Shown in pieces: positions 1 to 11,435 of a stretch of DNA of 64,000 bases; the first letter of the stretch is position 1; each line of letters begins with the position of its first letter. The stretch comes from Dreissena polymorpha (taxonomy: Eukaryota; Mollusca; Bivalvia; Myida; Dreissenidae), in contig NC_068366.1 of assembly GCF_020536995.1 (NCBI RefSeq), forward strand, positions 18,045,608 through 18,109,607, in the 5' to 3' direction. Under the pieces are notes generated by a model. It worked only from the letters and a program-made list of their open reading frames with translations. It ran no database searches and was not told the origin of the DNA. A program made the position numbers and the translations under genes.

Positions 1-240
1 CAATGATGGTGAACAAATGTGCCAAATGATTTTAAAATCTGACGATGAACGACATAGTTATGGCTCGGACAAGCTCATTTATGGCCATTTTTGACCTTTG
101 AACTCAAAGTGTGACCTTGACCTTGGAGATATCGACGTAATTATTTCGCGCGACACACCGTCCAATGATGGTGAACAAATGTGCCAAATGATTTTAAAAT
201 CTGACAATGAACGACATAGTTATGGCCCGGACAAGCTTAT
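1..240 (-). repeat. Two units of a ~162 bp tandem repeat
   Basis: The phrase CAATGATGGTGAACAAATG recurs at 1 and 163. Each unit has a TGACCTTGACC stretch. The same unit occurs in the opposite orientation in the array at 2,100-3,060, so this is the edge of another copy of that family. It does not look coding. Confidence 0.85.
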
Positions 241-308
241 TCCGCCAGCCCGCCAGCCCGCCAGCCAGCCAGCCCGCCAGCCAGCCAGCCAGCCAGCCCG
301 CCCGCATT
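239..308. repeat. CCAGCCCG/CCAGCCAG minisatellite
   Basis: Short GC-rich tandem repeat of CCAGCCAG and CCAGCCCG. It gives Pro-Ala-Ser-Gln open frames on one strand and Leu-Ala-Gly-Trp frames on the other. These are by-products of the repeat, not a gene. Confidence 0.9.
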
Positions 309-1913
309 CGCCAATCTAATAACCAGTTTTTTCCTTCGGAAAACCTGGTTAAAAATCTGCAAAAAACACCATCAGTTTGTTGTACCATAATGTTTAAGAA
401 GTTTTTTGCAGCTCACCTGTGCACAAAGTGTTTGTCCCAATGATATACTAGCCAAGTTCATAACTGGGTCACGTGAGGTTAAAAAGAAGGTCTATAGGTC
501 AAGTTATAAAAGAAGCTTGTTAACAAGTCACATTTATTATCCGATCTTCATGAAACTGAGTCGAACATTTTTTTCTAATGATATCTTGGTTGAGTTAAAA
601 AATGGTTGCGGTCCATTTAAAAAGATTGCCCTCAGAGTTGAAACATTTTTCCTGTTATGGCTATAGTTTAATTTTGTTAACACTCTAGCAGTCACATGTT
701 TAGCGCAATCAACATAACACTTGTTTAGAAGAGTTGTTCAAATGATATCTGGGTGAAGCTCAAATGGTTCCAATCTGTTGAAAAAGATGGCTTCCAAGGG
801 ACAGGGCAGTTTTCCTTATTTGAGATTTATTGAAACCTTGTTACATTACCTCTCTTGAAGTCAAATAGTGTGCCCAGTCTTCTTGAAACTTGCTCAGAAT
901 GCTTTTTAAATTATATCTGATTTTAGGTTGGAAATTGGTATTGTTTGTTGAAACATATGGATGCCATGGTTTATACTAAATAAGCTTGTAATTTTGGTTA
1001 AAGTTCAACTTGTTAACATAGGTTTAAGTTGCTTCTTTCTTGATATGAGAGAAAATAACAATTATGCACATAATGTATACATCAACTGACCAAAATCAAC
1101 ATATGTTTGGTTATTGTGACCCATGTAAGAGACTAAATTGTCAAATACGTTAGATACACTTAAACTTCAATAACTCAAGGAGGCATCCAGATGAGGAAAA
1201 AGCTTGAGGTATCAAGGGTCTTGAGTTATCCAGGTTTGTATACAATCAAGGTAAATCAGTGATGTTATTTGTGTCATTTTCTGTTGGAAATGTGACCGGG
1301 TGATGTGAATAAATTAATTAGGGTTTAATTTATAGAGCTTGATGATAGATGACTTAAATGTTGAGATTTTTTTTTTTTAAACATTCAATTGGGAATTTTG
1401 GGATCCCATTTGAGAAAAATATATATGTTTTTCAATTGGGAATGGGCCCCTCTACTAAAACCCAAAATTTGAACGAAAAAAACAACATTGATAGCAAACA
1501 ATTATTCCCATCAAAATGATCAAAATCATTTGTATTCAACAATCACAAGCACACAATTTTTTGTAAAGCAATGCAGGTCAAACTTGTGTTTAATATAAAG
1601 TACTTTATATATAAAATTAGATCAGCAAAACATCATGCACATTCAAAACGATAACAACAATGTGCAACAACATGTATGTGAAATGTCCTATTGCGTAGAC
1701 ATATCCATCATATACATCAACATAACAAATAAACTGTTCAATGTTTTTACATGCAGTTAATCTTGTTTACCAGTTCTATATTAAATGCGTAATCAGCAGG
1801 AATTGTGAAAAACGTTCCCTAATAATCATGGGCAAAAATAAATGACACTCTTTATTAGGGTCTTACAATTGTCCTTGTAATATGAAGTTATTGATGCTTC
1901 AGTTTTAGGGGAT
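309..1913. other. No gene seen; decayed dispersed repeat then AT-rich DNA
   Basis: Positions ~409-1,180 resemble a decayed member of the family beginning AGCTCACCTG (compare 3,671-7,483), with phrases such as 'aactgggtcacgtgaggt' and 'catgaaactgagtcg'. At ~1,385-1,460 two CAATTGGGAAT motifs lie near each other. The rest is AT-rich with no coding signal. Confidence 0.5.
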
Positions 1914-3187
1914 TATTATACCCCCATTACCATTTGGTAATAGGGGCTATATAGGAGCTGTCACTTTGTTGGTTGGTCTGTCCATCTGTCGGTCTGTCGT
2001 GAAAATTTCATCTGATCTTCACCAAACTTGGTCAGAAGTTGTATCAAGATGATGTCCAGGTCAAGTTTGAATATGGGTCATGCCGGCTCAAAAACTAGGT
2101 CACGGGGTCACTTAGTGCGTTTTAAACCAAAAGTTTGTCCGGACCATAACTATGTTATTTATCGTTAGATTTTAAAATGACTTTGTGCATTTGTTCACCA
2201 TCATGGGACGGTGTGTCATGCAAAAGGAGTATGCCGATATCTCCAAGGTCAAGGTCTCACTAAGGGTTCAAAGGTCAAATGCTTGTCCGGGCCATAACTT
2301 TGTCATTTGTTGTGAGACTTTAAAATCATTTGGCACATTTGTTCACCATGAATGGTCGGTGTGTCATGTGAAAGAATTACGTCGATATCAGCAATGTCAA
2401 GGTCATAGTTTGAGTTCAAAGGTAAAAAATGGCCAAAAATTAGCTTGTCCAGGCCATAACTATGTAATTCATTGTACGATTTTAAAACCATTTGGCACAT
2501 TTGTTCACCATCATTATGAGGACGGTGTGTCATGCGAAAGAATAACATCGATATCTCCAAGTTCATGGTCACCCTTTGAGTTCAAAGGTCATAAATGGCC
2601 ATAAATGAGCTTGTCCAGGCCATAACTATGTTTTTCATGGTGATATTTTAAAATCCTTTGGCAAACTTGTTCACCATCATTGGACGGTCAGTGTCATGCA
2701 AAGGAATTACGTCAATATCTCCAAGGTCAACTACGTCATACTTTGAGTTCAAAGGTAAAAAATGGCCATCAATGAGCTTGTCCGTGCCATAACTATGTCG
2801 TTCATTGTGAGATTTTAAAACCATTTGTTCACCATCATTAGACGGTGTCATGCAAAAAAATTACGTCAATATCTGCAATGTCAAGGTCACACTTTGAGTT
2901 TAAAGGTAAAAAATGGCCATAAATGATTTTGTCTGGGCCATAACTATGTCATTCATTGCGAGATTTTAAAATTACTTGGTACATTTGTTCGCATTTATTG
3001 GACGTTGTGTCATGCAAAAGAATTCAAGAATTCAAAGTCAAAATGGCCATAAATGATAATGGCATAATTATTCTTAAAAATCGCCATAAATTAGCTTCTC
3101 TTGTTTTGTGAAGACAGCAAGCTAAATATTCTGTGTCAATGCAGCATGTGGGGGTATACGTCACGTCTGTGACAAAGCTCTAGTTTC
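1914..3187 (+). repeat. Dispersed element with terminal hairpin, GTCTGTC run and ~160 bp tandem units
   Basis: Starts with a small palindrome (CCCCATTACCA / TGGTAATAGGGG, 1,922-1,946), then a GGTCTGTCCATCTGTC run, then about six 150-170 bp units with 'tccgggccataactatgtcatt' and 'tccaaggtcaaggtca'-like segments. It ends GGGGGTATACGTCACG near 3,150-3,187. No transposase frame; it looks non-autonomous. Confidence 0.7.
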
Positions 3188-4553
3188 ATATGGGTACTAC
3201 AACTGTTTTTTGCGACTTTAATTTTGAGTTATCAATGCGCAACAAAAAGGAATTATACTGTATCATTTCCATCTGTTTAGTATATTTCATTCATCACATT
3301 ATCAGTGACATGCAATTCAGGGAAAATCTATACATGCACATATTTACATAGAACACATGTGTGGGTGTGGGGTAATTTTCCAGTAGTTTATATTGCTCAT
3401 TCGTTCCTCTGGGAAAACAGTTATCCTGCAATGTGACTTTAAAATCAGCATCCATTTCCTTCATAGTTTCTGAACACACATGCTTTGAACTCTGTCGCTT
3501 GATCAAACGTTTTACACAGAGTCTGGTGGTTTTTTCCCATTAGTGTATTAATGTTTGTAAAGCTTTTTATGTTGAAGAAGTTTTGGAATCTTGAAAGATT
3601 CTTTTATAATTCTACTTTTTAATTTATTTTAGAAATATGTGGTTAAGTTGATTTATCAACATAGTGACTTTTTAGCTCACGTGATTGCTTAGGTAAGCTT
3701 TTCTGACCGGTCTTTATCAGTCGTACGTCCGTCTGTCCGTTAACATTTGCTCGTAGACACTCTAGAGGCCACATTTCTTGTCCCATCTTCATGAAACTTG
3801 GTCAGAAGCTTTGCCCCAATAAAATCTCGGCCGAGTTAGAAACTTGGTTGTGCCGGGTCAAAAACTAGGTCACTAGGTCAAAAAAAGAAAAACTTGGTTA
3901 ACACTGTAGAAGTCACATTTTATGTTCAATCTTCATGTAAATTTGTCAAAATGTTTGTCTTATTGATATCTTGATTGAGTTCAAAAGTGGTTTCGGTCTG
4001 TTGAAAAACATGACCGCCAGTGGGCGGGGCAGTTGACCTTATTTGGCTATAGAGAAACCTTGTAAACACTATAGAAGTCAAAATGTTCGTCCAATCATTA
4101 TGAAAGTTGGTCAAAACATTGGTTTTATTGATATCTCGGACGAGTTCGAAAATGGTTCAGATCGGTGAAAAAACATGGCCGCCAGTGGGCGGGGCATTTT
4201 TCTTTATATGTATATAGTGGCAGTTTTTCCAGTATTTGGCTATAGAGAAACCTTGTAAACACTCTAGAAGTCACAATTTTTGCCCAATCATCATGAAAGT
4301 TGGTCAAAACATTGTTGTTTTTTTATATTTTGGACGAGTTCGACAATAGTTCCGATCGGTGAAAAAACATGGCTGCCAGTGGGCGGGGCATTTTTCTCTA
4401 TATGTATAAAGTGAAAACGTTAACACTCTAAGAAGTCACATTTTTGGCCCAATTTTCATGAAATTTGGTCAGAACATTTGTTTCTTTGATACAAGAGTTG
4501 AGTTCATAAATGGGTTCGGTCAAACCTTGTGATCGAACACTATGGAAGTCACA

Positions 4554-5780
4554 TTTTTATGCCCCCCTTCGAAGAAGAGGTGGTATATTTGTTTGCTCAT
4601 GTCGGTCCATATGGCTGTCCACCAGATGGTTTCCGAATGATCAGTCAAGAACGCTTAGGACTTGGATCATGAAACTTTATAGGAAAATTGACCATGACTC
4701 GCAGATCACCCGTATTGATTTTGAGTTCACTAGGTCAAAGGTCAAGGTCACGGTGACCCGAAACAGTAAAATGGTTTCCGGATGAAAGCTCAAGAACGCT
4801 TACGCCTAGGATCATAAAAATTCATTGGTACATTGATGTGACCCAAAATAGTCAAATTGTTTTACTCAATAACGCTTATGCCTAGGATGATGAAACTTCA
4901 TAGGTACACTGATCATGAATCACAGATGACCCCTATTGATTTTCAGGTCACTAGGTCAAAGGTCAAGGTCACGGTGTTTCAACTTAGAAAAATGGTTTCC
5001 AGATAATAACTCAAGAAGGACTATTCCTAGGATCATGAAACTTCATAGTTACATTGGTCATGACTTGCAAATGACCCGTATTAAATTTCAGGTCACTAGG
5101 TCAAGGTCACGGTAACTTGACACAGTAAAATGGTTTTTGGATGATAACTCAAGAAAGCTTACGCCTAGGATCATGAAACAATATAATGGTCAAGTTGATA
5201 GAATTTTCTAATTAAATCAATCAAAAATGGAATTTATCATGTAGATGTTTTGAACATCTTATAGGTCAAAGGTCAAGGTCACGGTGACTTAACTTAGAAA
5301 AATGGTTTCCGGATGATAACTCAAGAACGCTTACGCCTAGGATCATGAAACTTCATTGGTACTTTGAGGTGACCCAAAATAGTAAAATTGTTTTACTCAA
5401 GAACGCTTATGCCTAGGATGATGAAACTTCATAGGTACATTGATCATGACTCGCAGATGAGCCCTATTGATTTTCAGATCACTAGGTCAAAGGTCAAGGT
5501 CACGGTGTTCTAACTTAGAAAAATGGTTTCAGATGATAACTCAAGAAGGCCTATGTCTAGGATCATGAAACTTCATAGGTACATTGATCATGACTTGCAG
5601 ATGACCCGTATTGACTTTCAGGTCACTAGGTCAAGGTCACGGTTACTTGACACAGTTAAATGGTTTTTGGATAATAACTCAAGAAAGCTTACGCCTAGGA
5701 TCATGAAACAATATAATGGTCAAGTTGATAGAATTTTCTTATTAAATCAATCACAAATAGAATTTATCATGTAGATGTTT
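4554..5780 (+). repeat. ~155 bp tandem array headed by ATGCCCCCCTTCGAAGAAG
   Basis: The head ATGCCCCCCTTCGAAGAAG is followed by units of the type 'tcaagaacgcttacgcctaggatcatgaaact', 'ctaggtcaaaggtcaaggtcacgg' and 'aaaatggtttccggatgataac'. The same family lies in the opposite orientation at 37,130-38,212, where its head is the mirror image. It does not look coding. Confidence 0.85.
4732..4759 (+). promoter_or_regulatory. Nuclear-receptor-like composite site: DR1 plus ERE-type inverted repeat
   Basis: AGGTCAAAGGTCA (4,732-4,744) is a perfect direct repeat of AGGTCA with one-base spacing, the DR1 type bound by HNF4, COUP-TF and RXR partners. AGGTCACGGTGACCC (4,745-4,759) is an estrogen-response-type inverted repeat with a three-base spacer and one mismatch. 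The site lies in a dispersed repeat; function is unknown. Confidence 0.55.
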
Positions 5781-5998
5781 TGAACATCTCATAACTTTGT
5801 TATCCATCTGACATGTGTGCATTATAATCATTGCATCTTTTTTAAAGATGTTTGTGGTTTAAAGGTTTTTTTTTGTTTTGGTAATTAAACACAAAGCACT
5901 AAATTGACAATTTCCAGACAGACTAACAGTTGGCTGACCTTGAAACGATGCAAGATGGGATGTAATTCATTTGTTTGTTTTGTAATGATAAATCTTAA

Positions 5999-6507
5999 AG
6001 GGATCTTTTCACGCTTTGGTAAATTGACAAAATTGAAAAAAGTTGTTTCAGATTCGCAAATTTTCGTTTTAGTTATGATATTTGTGAGGAAACAGTAATA
6101 CTGAACATTTACCATGGTCTAATATAGCCATTATATGCATCTTTTGACGATTTTAAAACCTAAAAATTATAAAGCGTTGCAACGCGAAACGATTGAATAA
6201 TTTGAAGAGTTCTGTTTTTGTCGTTAAGTTTTGTGAAACTACGAAGATTGCTTATATAAGGTATAAAATACTTCAAGTATATGTACTCGGCGGAATAGCT
6301 CAGTAGGCTAAAGCGTTTTTACTTCAGAACTCTGGCAGGACTCCAGGGGTCACTGGTTCGAAACCTGGTCCGGGCAATGTTCTTTTCCTTTTTTTAATTT
6401 TATTCTTGATTTTTTACTGGAGCTTTTACGATCCAATGTTTACATTTATCGATATAAAGCATTTAATGAATAAGTTAAACAATGCCGAAATCTGTGAAAA
6501 GGCCCCT
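5999..6507 (+). mobile_element. TTAA-flanked element with inverted ends and an internal tRNA-like region
   Basis: The 509 bp element is flanked by TTAA on both sides (5,995-5,998 and 6,508-6,511). Left end AGGGATCTTTTCACGC; right end reversed AGGGGCCTTTTCACAG. At ~6,292-6,376 is a tRNA-like stretch with box A TAGCTCAGTAGGC and box B GGTTCGAAACC. TTAA duplications and G/C-rich ends suggest mobilisation in trans by a piggyBac-type transposase (inference); the tRNA part resembles a SINE head. No coding capacity. Confidence 0.7.
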
Positions 6508-7483
6508 TTAACAAGTCAACTATGAAAACACTATACAATTATTATTTTGTTATCAGACTAGGACACTGCAGTTCATATGTGCTCTAAAATCTACAAGTAC
6601 ACAAGAACAAACACACACAACTCAATTTGATATTAACCCATTGATGACTAACATTGATTATGAGAGAGAGAGGAAGGAATGAGTCATGTCGAATGATACA
6701 CACATTGATTGTTTATGAAGTTAATGTATGGGATCAGGAATTACATTTTGCTGTAATTTGTTGGTGTGTGAGCTCTGGTCAACAGGCTGTGTTTAAAGAA
6801 GACATTAACAATGGATATATGCTACTGCTGATAAAGGGTTCTAAAATATACAGCTACATGTACCAAATTTAGGTTTGGAATGTAAATTGCTAACTGTTGG
6901 CTACATTGATCATGACTCACCAATGACCCCTAATGATCTTCTCCTCACTAGGTCAAAGGTGACAGTCACAGTGATTCAAAATACAAAAATTGGTTTTCAA
7001 ATGATAACTCAAAAACACTTTCACCTAGGATAAAGACTTTATAGGTACATCGATCATGATTATAAAAACAACCCTTTTCAATTTCAAATCAGTAAATCAA
7101 AGATCAACATCACAGTGACTCAAACAATAAAATTGTTTCTTGATATTTACTGACAATGCTTACGCCTAGATTCATGATCTTCATAGTTACATTGATCATG
7201 AACGGCAGATGACCAACATAATGTTCAAGTCCCTAGGTCAAACGTCTGAATAACAATTACTCAACACTGTAAAATGGTGTCTAGATGACAACTCAAGAAA
7301 CCAAGGTCAAAAGTCAAAGTCACAATGACTAATATATTCATATTCACACAATAGCTGCCATTACAACTGACAGCCCATATGTAGGCATGCATGTTTTACA
7401 CACAGCCCAATACATTTGGTAAAATTTCAATGAACACACTCTTCTCAGGTGAGCGAACTAGGGTCCATCTTGGCCCTCTTGTT

Positions 7484-8736
7484 ATATGTGTATATTTCCC
7501 TGAGCAGTATGTTCTTTACAAATGACAAAAGAAATATTATAGACAATAAATTAACAATTAATTGACTTTGTACTATAAGCTGGCTTCTTATACTTCTTAT
7601 AAGTATATATATATTTTAAAGATGCAAATATGTTTAAACTGTCACTGCTTATTTCTTTAATGGCACATATTACTGGACACTATATTTTAGGATAGTAATG
7701 TTTATGTAGGACAACTTGCATTTCATGAACAATATAGGAAATGTAGCGTATGAATGCCCCTAGCTATTGGAAACAATTTGAGCCAAACTTTATACACATC
7801 TAGAAATTTCCATTTGTATGGCCACATATAACAGTTTTGCATGAACAAAATGTATAATAAAACTTAACTCAGAAGCATATTTCTGCATTACTTAAATGAA
7901 TCTTAAGCTTGGTTGAACATCCAGATAAGCGAGTTTTGTATTAGTTCCGTCATTAAAATTCATGTGTACAGGATTAATAACCGATAGTTAGATAAACTAT
8001 TTAATTTATAAAAGTCGCTAATGTGCTTTTTTACGTAAATACAAGAAAAATGTCATTCAAATCACTGCATTTGACATTTAATTTGATAAAATTTGGTTCA
8101 CATGACATATATTCGAAAAGCAGCGTCATCATACCAATACCTAGTAATACATGTTCAATGATAGTTGTCAATGCCTGACTAGTCCTTAGAAATTGACTAT
8201 GCTATTGGAAAATGAGTTATCCATAGCTTTATATATATTATTTGTGACTTGCCCTTTAAATAATTTGCTAAGATCAAAATATTATAATAAGATGTTTCTG
8301 AATTATTATTTTATAGGGTCTCATTTGCGTTTATTTTTTCATATTTGAAGCGGTTATTATCGCATGATGTACTCACTCTGATCTTGACTCAAAATTTGAC
8401 TGACAAAAGTTCTTTGCATTCATAAACTTAAATGATTGCATAAACTCTATCTATAATGCCCTCTGGCGGGGTGCAGAAACTTGGCTAAAGGAGGGCTTGA
8501 ACGGGAGAAATCGTGTATTAACAATGCGATTCACGTGCCGTTCAAGCCCTGTTATGTGTTTTTCATATCCATAATCTGGTCCACGCGCAGTTACTTCCCT
8601 TCTCCAGCCTTCGACGACTTTCCAAGCATAAATGGGGAACTGAATAAGCACCAGTTTCCTCATGCATGCAGGGATTATGCCTATTTCAATCCACTTTTCA
8701 AGTTATACCATCTGCACTCTCTTGACAACAGCTTTA
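7484..8736. other. No gene seen
   Basis: AT-rich sequence. At 8,480-8,690 there is a GC-richer patch with an inverted pair (GAGGGCTTGAACGG / CCGTTCAAGCCCT). It opens short frames on both strands but none resembles a protein I know. Confidence 0.5.
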
Positions 8737-9212
8737 TTATCCTCCGCCAAAAGCGGAGGGATATTGTTTTGGCGTTGTCCGTCCGTCCGTCTTTCCGTCC
8801 ACCTTTCCGTCCGTCCTTCCTTCCGTCCGTCCGTCCGGCACTTTCGTGTCCGGAGCCATATCTTGGAAGTGCTTTGGCGGATTTCAATGAAACTTGGTAT
8901 GAGTAAATATATGGATAAGAGGATGATGCACGCCTAATGGCATTGTACACCATCTGTTAATAATAGAGTTATGGCCCTTTGCATCCTGGAAAAATGCTTT
9001 TTTGTGTCCGGAGCCATATCTTGGAAGTGCTTTGGCGGATTTCATTGAAACTTGGTGTGAGTATATATATGGATAAGAGGATGATGCTTGCCAAATGGCA
9101 TTGTACACCATTGGATAATAAAGGAGTTATGGCCCTTTGTATCTTGAAAAAATGCTTTTTTGAGTGTCAAATATAACACTTTTGTGTCCAGAAGCGTATT
9201 GGCGGGGGATAT
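8731..9212 (+). repeat. Hairpin-headed dispersed element (CCTCCGC...GCGGAGG)
   Basis: Begins TTATTATCCTCCGCCAAAAG with the hairpin CCTCCGC/GCGGAGG (8,741-8,759). Then come TTGTCCGTCCGTCC and two ~155 bp units ('ggagccatatcttggaagtg', 'tttcattgaaacttggt'). It ends near GGCGGGGGATATCAATTC. A 5' portion of the same family lies at 15,669-15,910. Confidence 0.8.
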
Positions 9213-10408
9213 CAATTCAACGAATTTGCTTGTTTTATTGGCAACGTCAATGAAGTTCAGGTTATTTACTCAACACTTTCAAAAGACTATGCTGTAAATG
9301 TAAGTGTTAATGTACCTTCAACGTTCCTGCTGTAAATTCCAAAATAATTCACCATTTCTTACTTTGCGCGGCTGCATTTCAACTTTGCATAAATCCACTG
9401 TTTAAACACATTTTAAATCGAAAACTGCCTATTCTAAGGTAAAGCCTCGTCATTTCGGATGATGACCGAGTGAGGCATATGTAAAACACAACCTTGAACT
9501 GTATTGAAATAATCAAATTATTTTTTCGATGTCGAATGAACAAAACATATTGTTTTAAGTTTATTTAAAATTATTTTGGTATGTGTGGTTTGTTTATGCA
9601 ATAATAGCGAAACTACACATTTTCTCGGACATGATAATCTGCGGACGCTCGAAAAAGGAACGGATTTTTCGAGCGCCCGCAGATGGTCATGCCCTCGAAA
9701 ATATGTATTATCCCTATATTGAGCACACAGAGAATTTATAAACTTAAATAAAACACAATGCATATATAACCTTTAATTAAACACACACAAATGAGCACTC
9801 AAAACTGATAGCAATGTAAAACAAATTAAATATTTAAATATTTTGGTTCACATTATATTATTACTGGCAGGAATAATTAAACGTTGGATATTGATTTTAA
9901 ATATTGATGAAATATCGAACAATGATTCTGTATTTTGAGACAATAATTGATCATGAATAAATTAAAGAAAACCTTATCAAAATTGAATGTTTATTTATTT
10001 TATATGTTTATTGATATTATTTTATATATTTGTTTATTGCTAGACATACCTAGGGTAATTGATTTTTCTAATAATGAATATGGGTAATGATAACCAGCTT
10101 ATTAGTGATTTCTCTTTCCACTAATTTTAACTTTGTGTTTTCATTTTTGATATTTTAAATTGTATAATAATTAAGTCTGCTATCTAGCATTATATACAGC
10201 CTGTTTAAATACATACTACCTCCAAAATAATTAATTCCACATAAACAAATTTTCAGAGATAATTTTTGTTGTCACCATGTTTGACACATTCTTATGCATC
10301 AAGCCTATAGCTCTGTTTTACCACATTGTATACATAGGAGACCCATCATACACGGTGGCCTGCTTTTTTGCTCCTTGATAGGTTACTAGCATTATGCCAA
10401 CTGCAAGT
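9213..10408. other. No gene seen
   Basis: AT-rich DNA apart from the palindrome at 9,629-9,697 and a small imperfect palindrome near 9,445-9,478 (GCCTCGTCAT ... GAGTGAGGC). No exon-like stretch was recognised. Confidence 0.5.
9629..9697. repeat. Imperfect palindrome
   Basis: Arms CATGATAATCTGCGGACG and CGCCCGCAGATGGTCATG flank a centre containing CTCGAAAAA/TTTTTCGAG. Flanking sequence at ~9,610 and ~9,710 extends the symmetry weakly. It could form a long hairpin or be a small fold-back element. Confidence 0.6.
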
Positions 10409-10604
10409 ATCCCTTTACCACTTAGATACGTATTTTGACGCATTACACAATTAAAGTTTCAAGGCTTCATTTCAAACCCGTAGATACTGATGAACAGCAA
10501 ACAGCATAAAACCTGAGCAGACTGCAAGTTACTCGCAGGCTGTTCTGGTTTTATGCTGGTTGCAAAAGCCATTCTCACTTTGCTTCTTATGGATTAAAGG
10601 GGTA
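10409..10604 (+). repeat. Palindrome-centred small element (CAGCATAAAACCTG family)
   Basis: Contains the imperfect palindrome AGCATAAAACCTGAGCAG ... GTTCTGGTTTTATGCT. The same element recurs at 16,590-16,820. Left edge is 'ccctttaccacttagatac'; the right edge approaches ATTAAAGGGG. No coding potential. Confidence 0.75.
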
Positions 10605-10605
10605 T

Positions 10606-10835
10606 ATTAGACCAGCCTCATGCCAAAATAGGTCTTATGCCATATGGGGCAAGCATAGCTCCAAATAAGCCTGTGTAGGATGCTCTTTAGCTATTCTGCA
10701 TATGCTGGTTTTGAGCTATGCTGGTTGCATATGGCACATGGGTTCTATTGCTCATGTTTTTTAGATGGCCTCATGGAAAACAGGGCGTTATGCATGTGTT
10801 TAAGTATCGTCTGCACAGGATTATCACTCTTTACA
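10606..10835. repeat. Dispersed repeat with CATATGCTGG / GCTGGTTGCATATGG motifs
   Basis: GC-richer than its flanks, with internal inverted similarity ('catatggggcaagcatagctcc' against 'gagctatgctggttgcatatgg'). It looks like another small non-autonomous element, but I see only this copy. Confidence 0.4.
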
Positions 10836-11435
10836 CTCTACACCTAGACTGGAATTTAAATATATGACTCCATTAAATTGTTGGATATTTGCTCAATATT
10901 TGATAGGTGGTTTCAATGTGACAGGCTTTGCTTCTAGAAATCTGTCTAGGGGTAAAGATATTAACAAAGTATTGAATTGCATAACAATCTTGAGTCATAC
11001 CTGCCAACTTGTAGTGATTTCTTTAATTGTAAACAAGGGCGCGATAAACCACAAAATTGGCAAAAATGAAACATTATAAATATGATTATTAAAATCAGTT
11101 TACCATTTGTTTTGGTACATGATTAACAGCATTTGTAAATTTATATTGTTAAATGCTACATAATTTTATGGCTGTATAATACACTAAATTCACCATTAAT
11201 TGAGTTCATCATAAAAGTTTGGCATCTTTGTTGGGAAATTTTGGAACGATTTTTTTGAAAAAATGTCACTCTTTTCCATTGGGAAACAGCCTGTAAGAGG
11301 CTGTAACTTTAAGCTAAAAAAATCACTGACATGATATAACTTTATATTGATTTTCTCATAAAGTTTTAAAAATGAATAATATTATAATTATTAGGATAAA
11401 TTGTTTTTATCCATTGTATTTAGCAGTTGTAATTA

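Larger units (their letters stand above)
3671..7483 (+). repeat. Composite dispersed element bounded by TTAGCTCAC and CAGGTGAGC
   Basis: Left edge TTTAGCTCACGTGA plus a GTCCGTCTGTCCGTT run. Right edge CTCAGGTGAGCGAACTAGGG followed by 'ggccctcttgtt'. The edges are loosely inverted. Inside are ~200 bp units at 3,890-4,510 ('aacactctagaagtcaca', 'ggccgccagtgggcggggc'), a second family at 4,554-5,780, a tRNA-bearing TTAA element at 5,999-6,507 and degenerate units to ~7,470. It reads as several nested insertions rather than one transposon. Confidence 0.6.

Noticed and set aside
98-443. Pro-Ala-Ser-Gln and Leu-Ala-Gly-Trp proteins
   Set aside because: By-products of the CCAGCCCG repeat in several frames of both strands.
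2185-2604. A 139-residue frame in the tandem repeat
   Set aside because: It repeats with the ~160 bp unit and contains the AGGTCA motifs; no domain and no splice context.
6292-6376. Functional tRNA gene
   Set aside because: Boxes A and B are present but the arms do not fold into a clean cloverleaf, and the same sequence is part of a repeated element.
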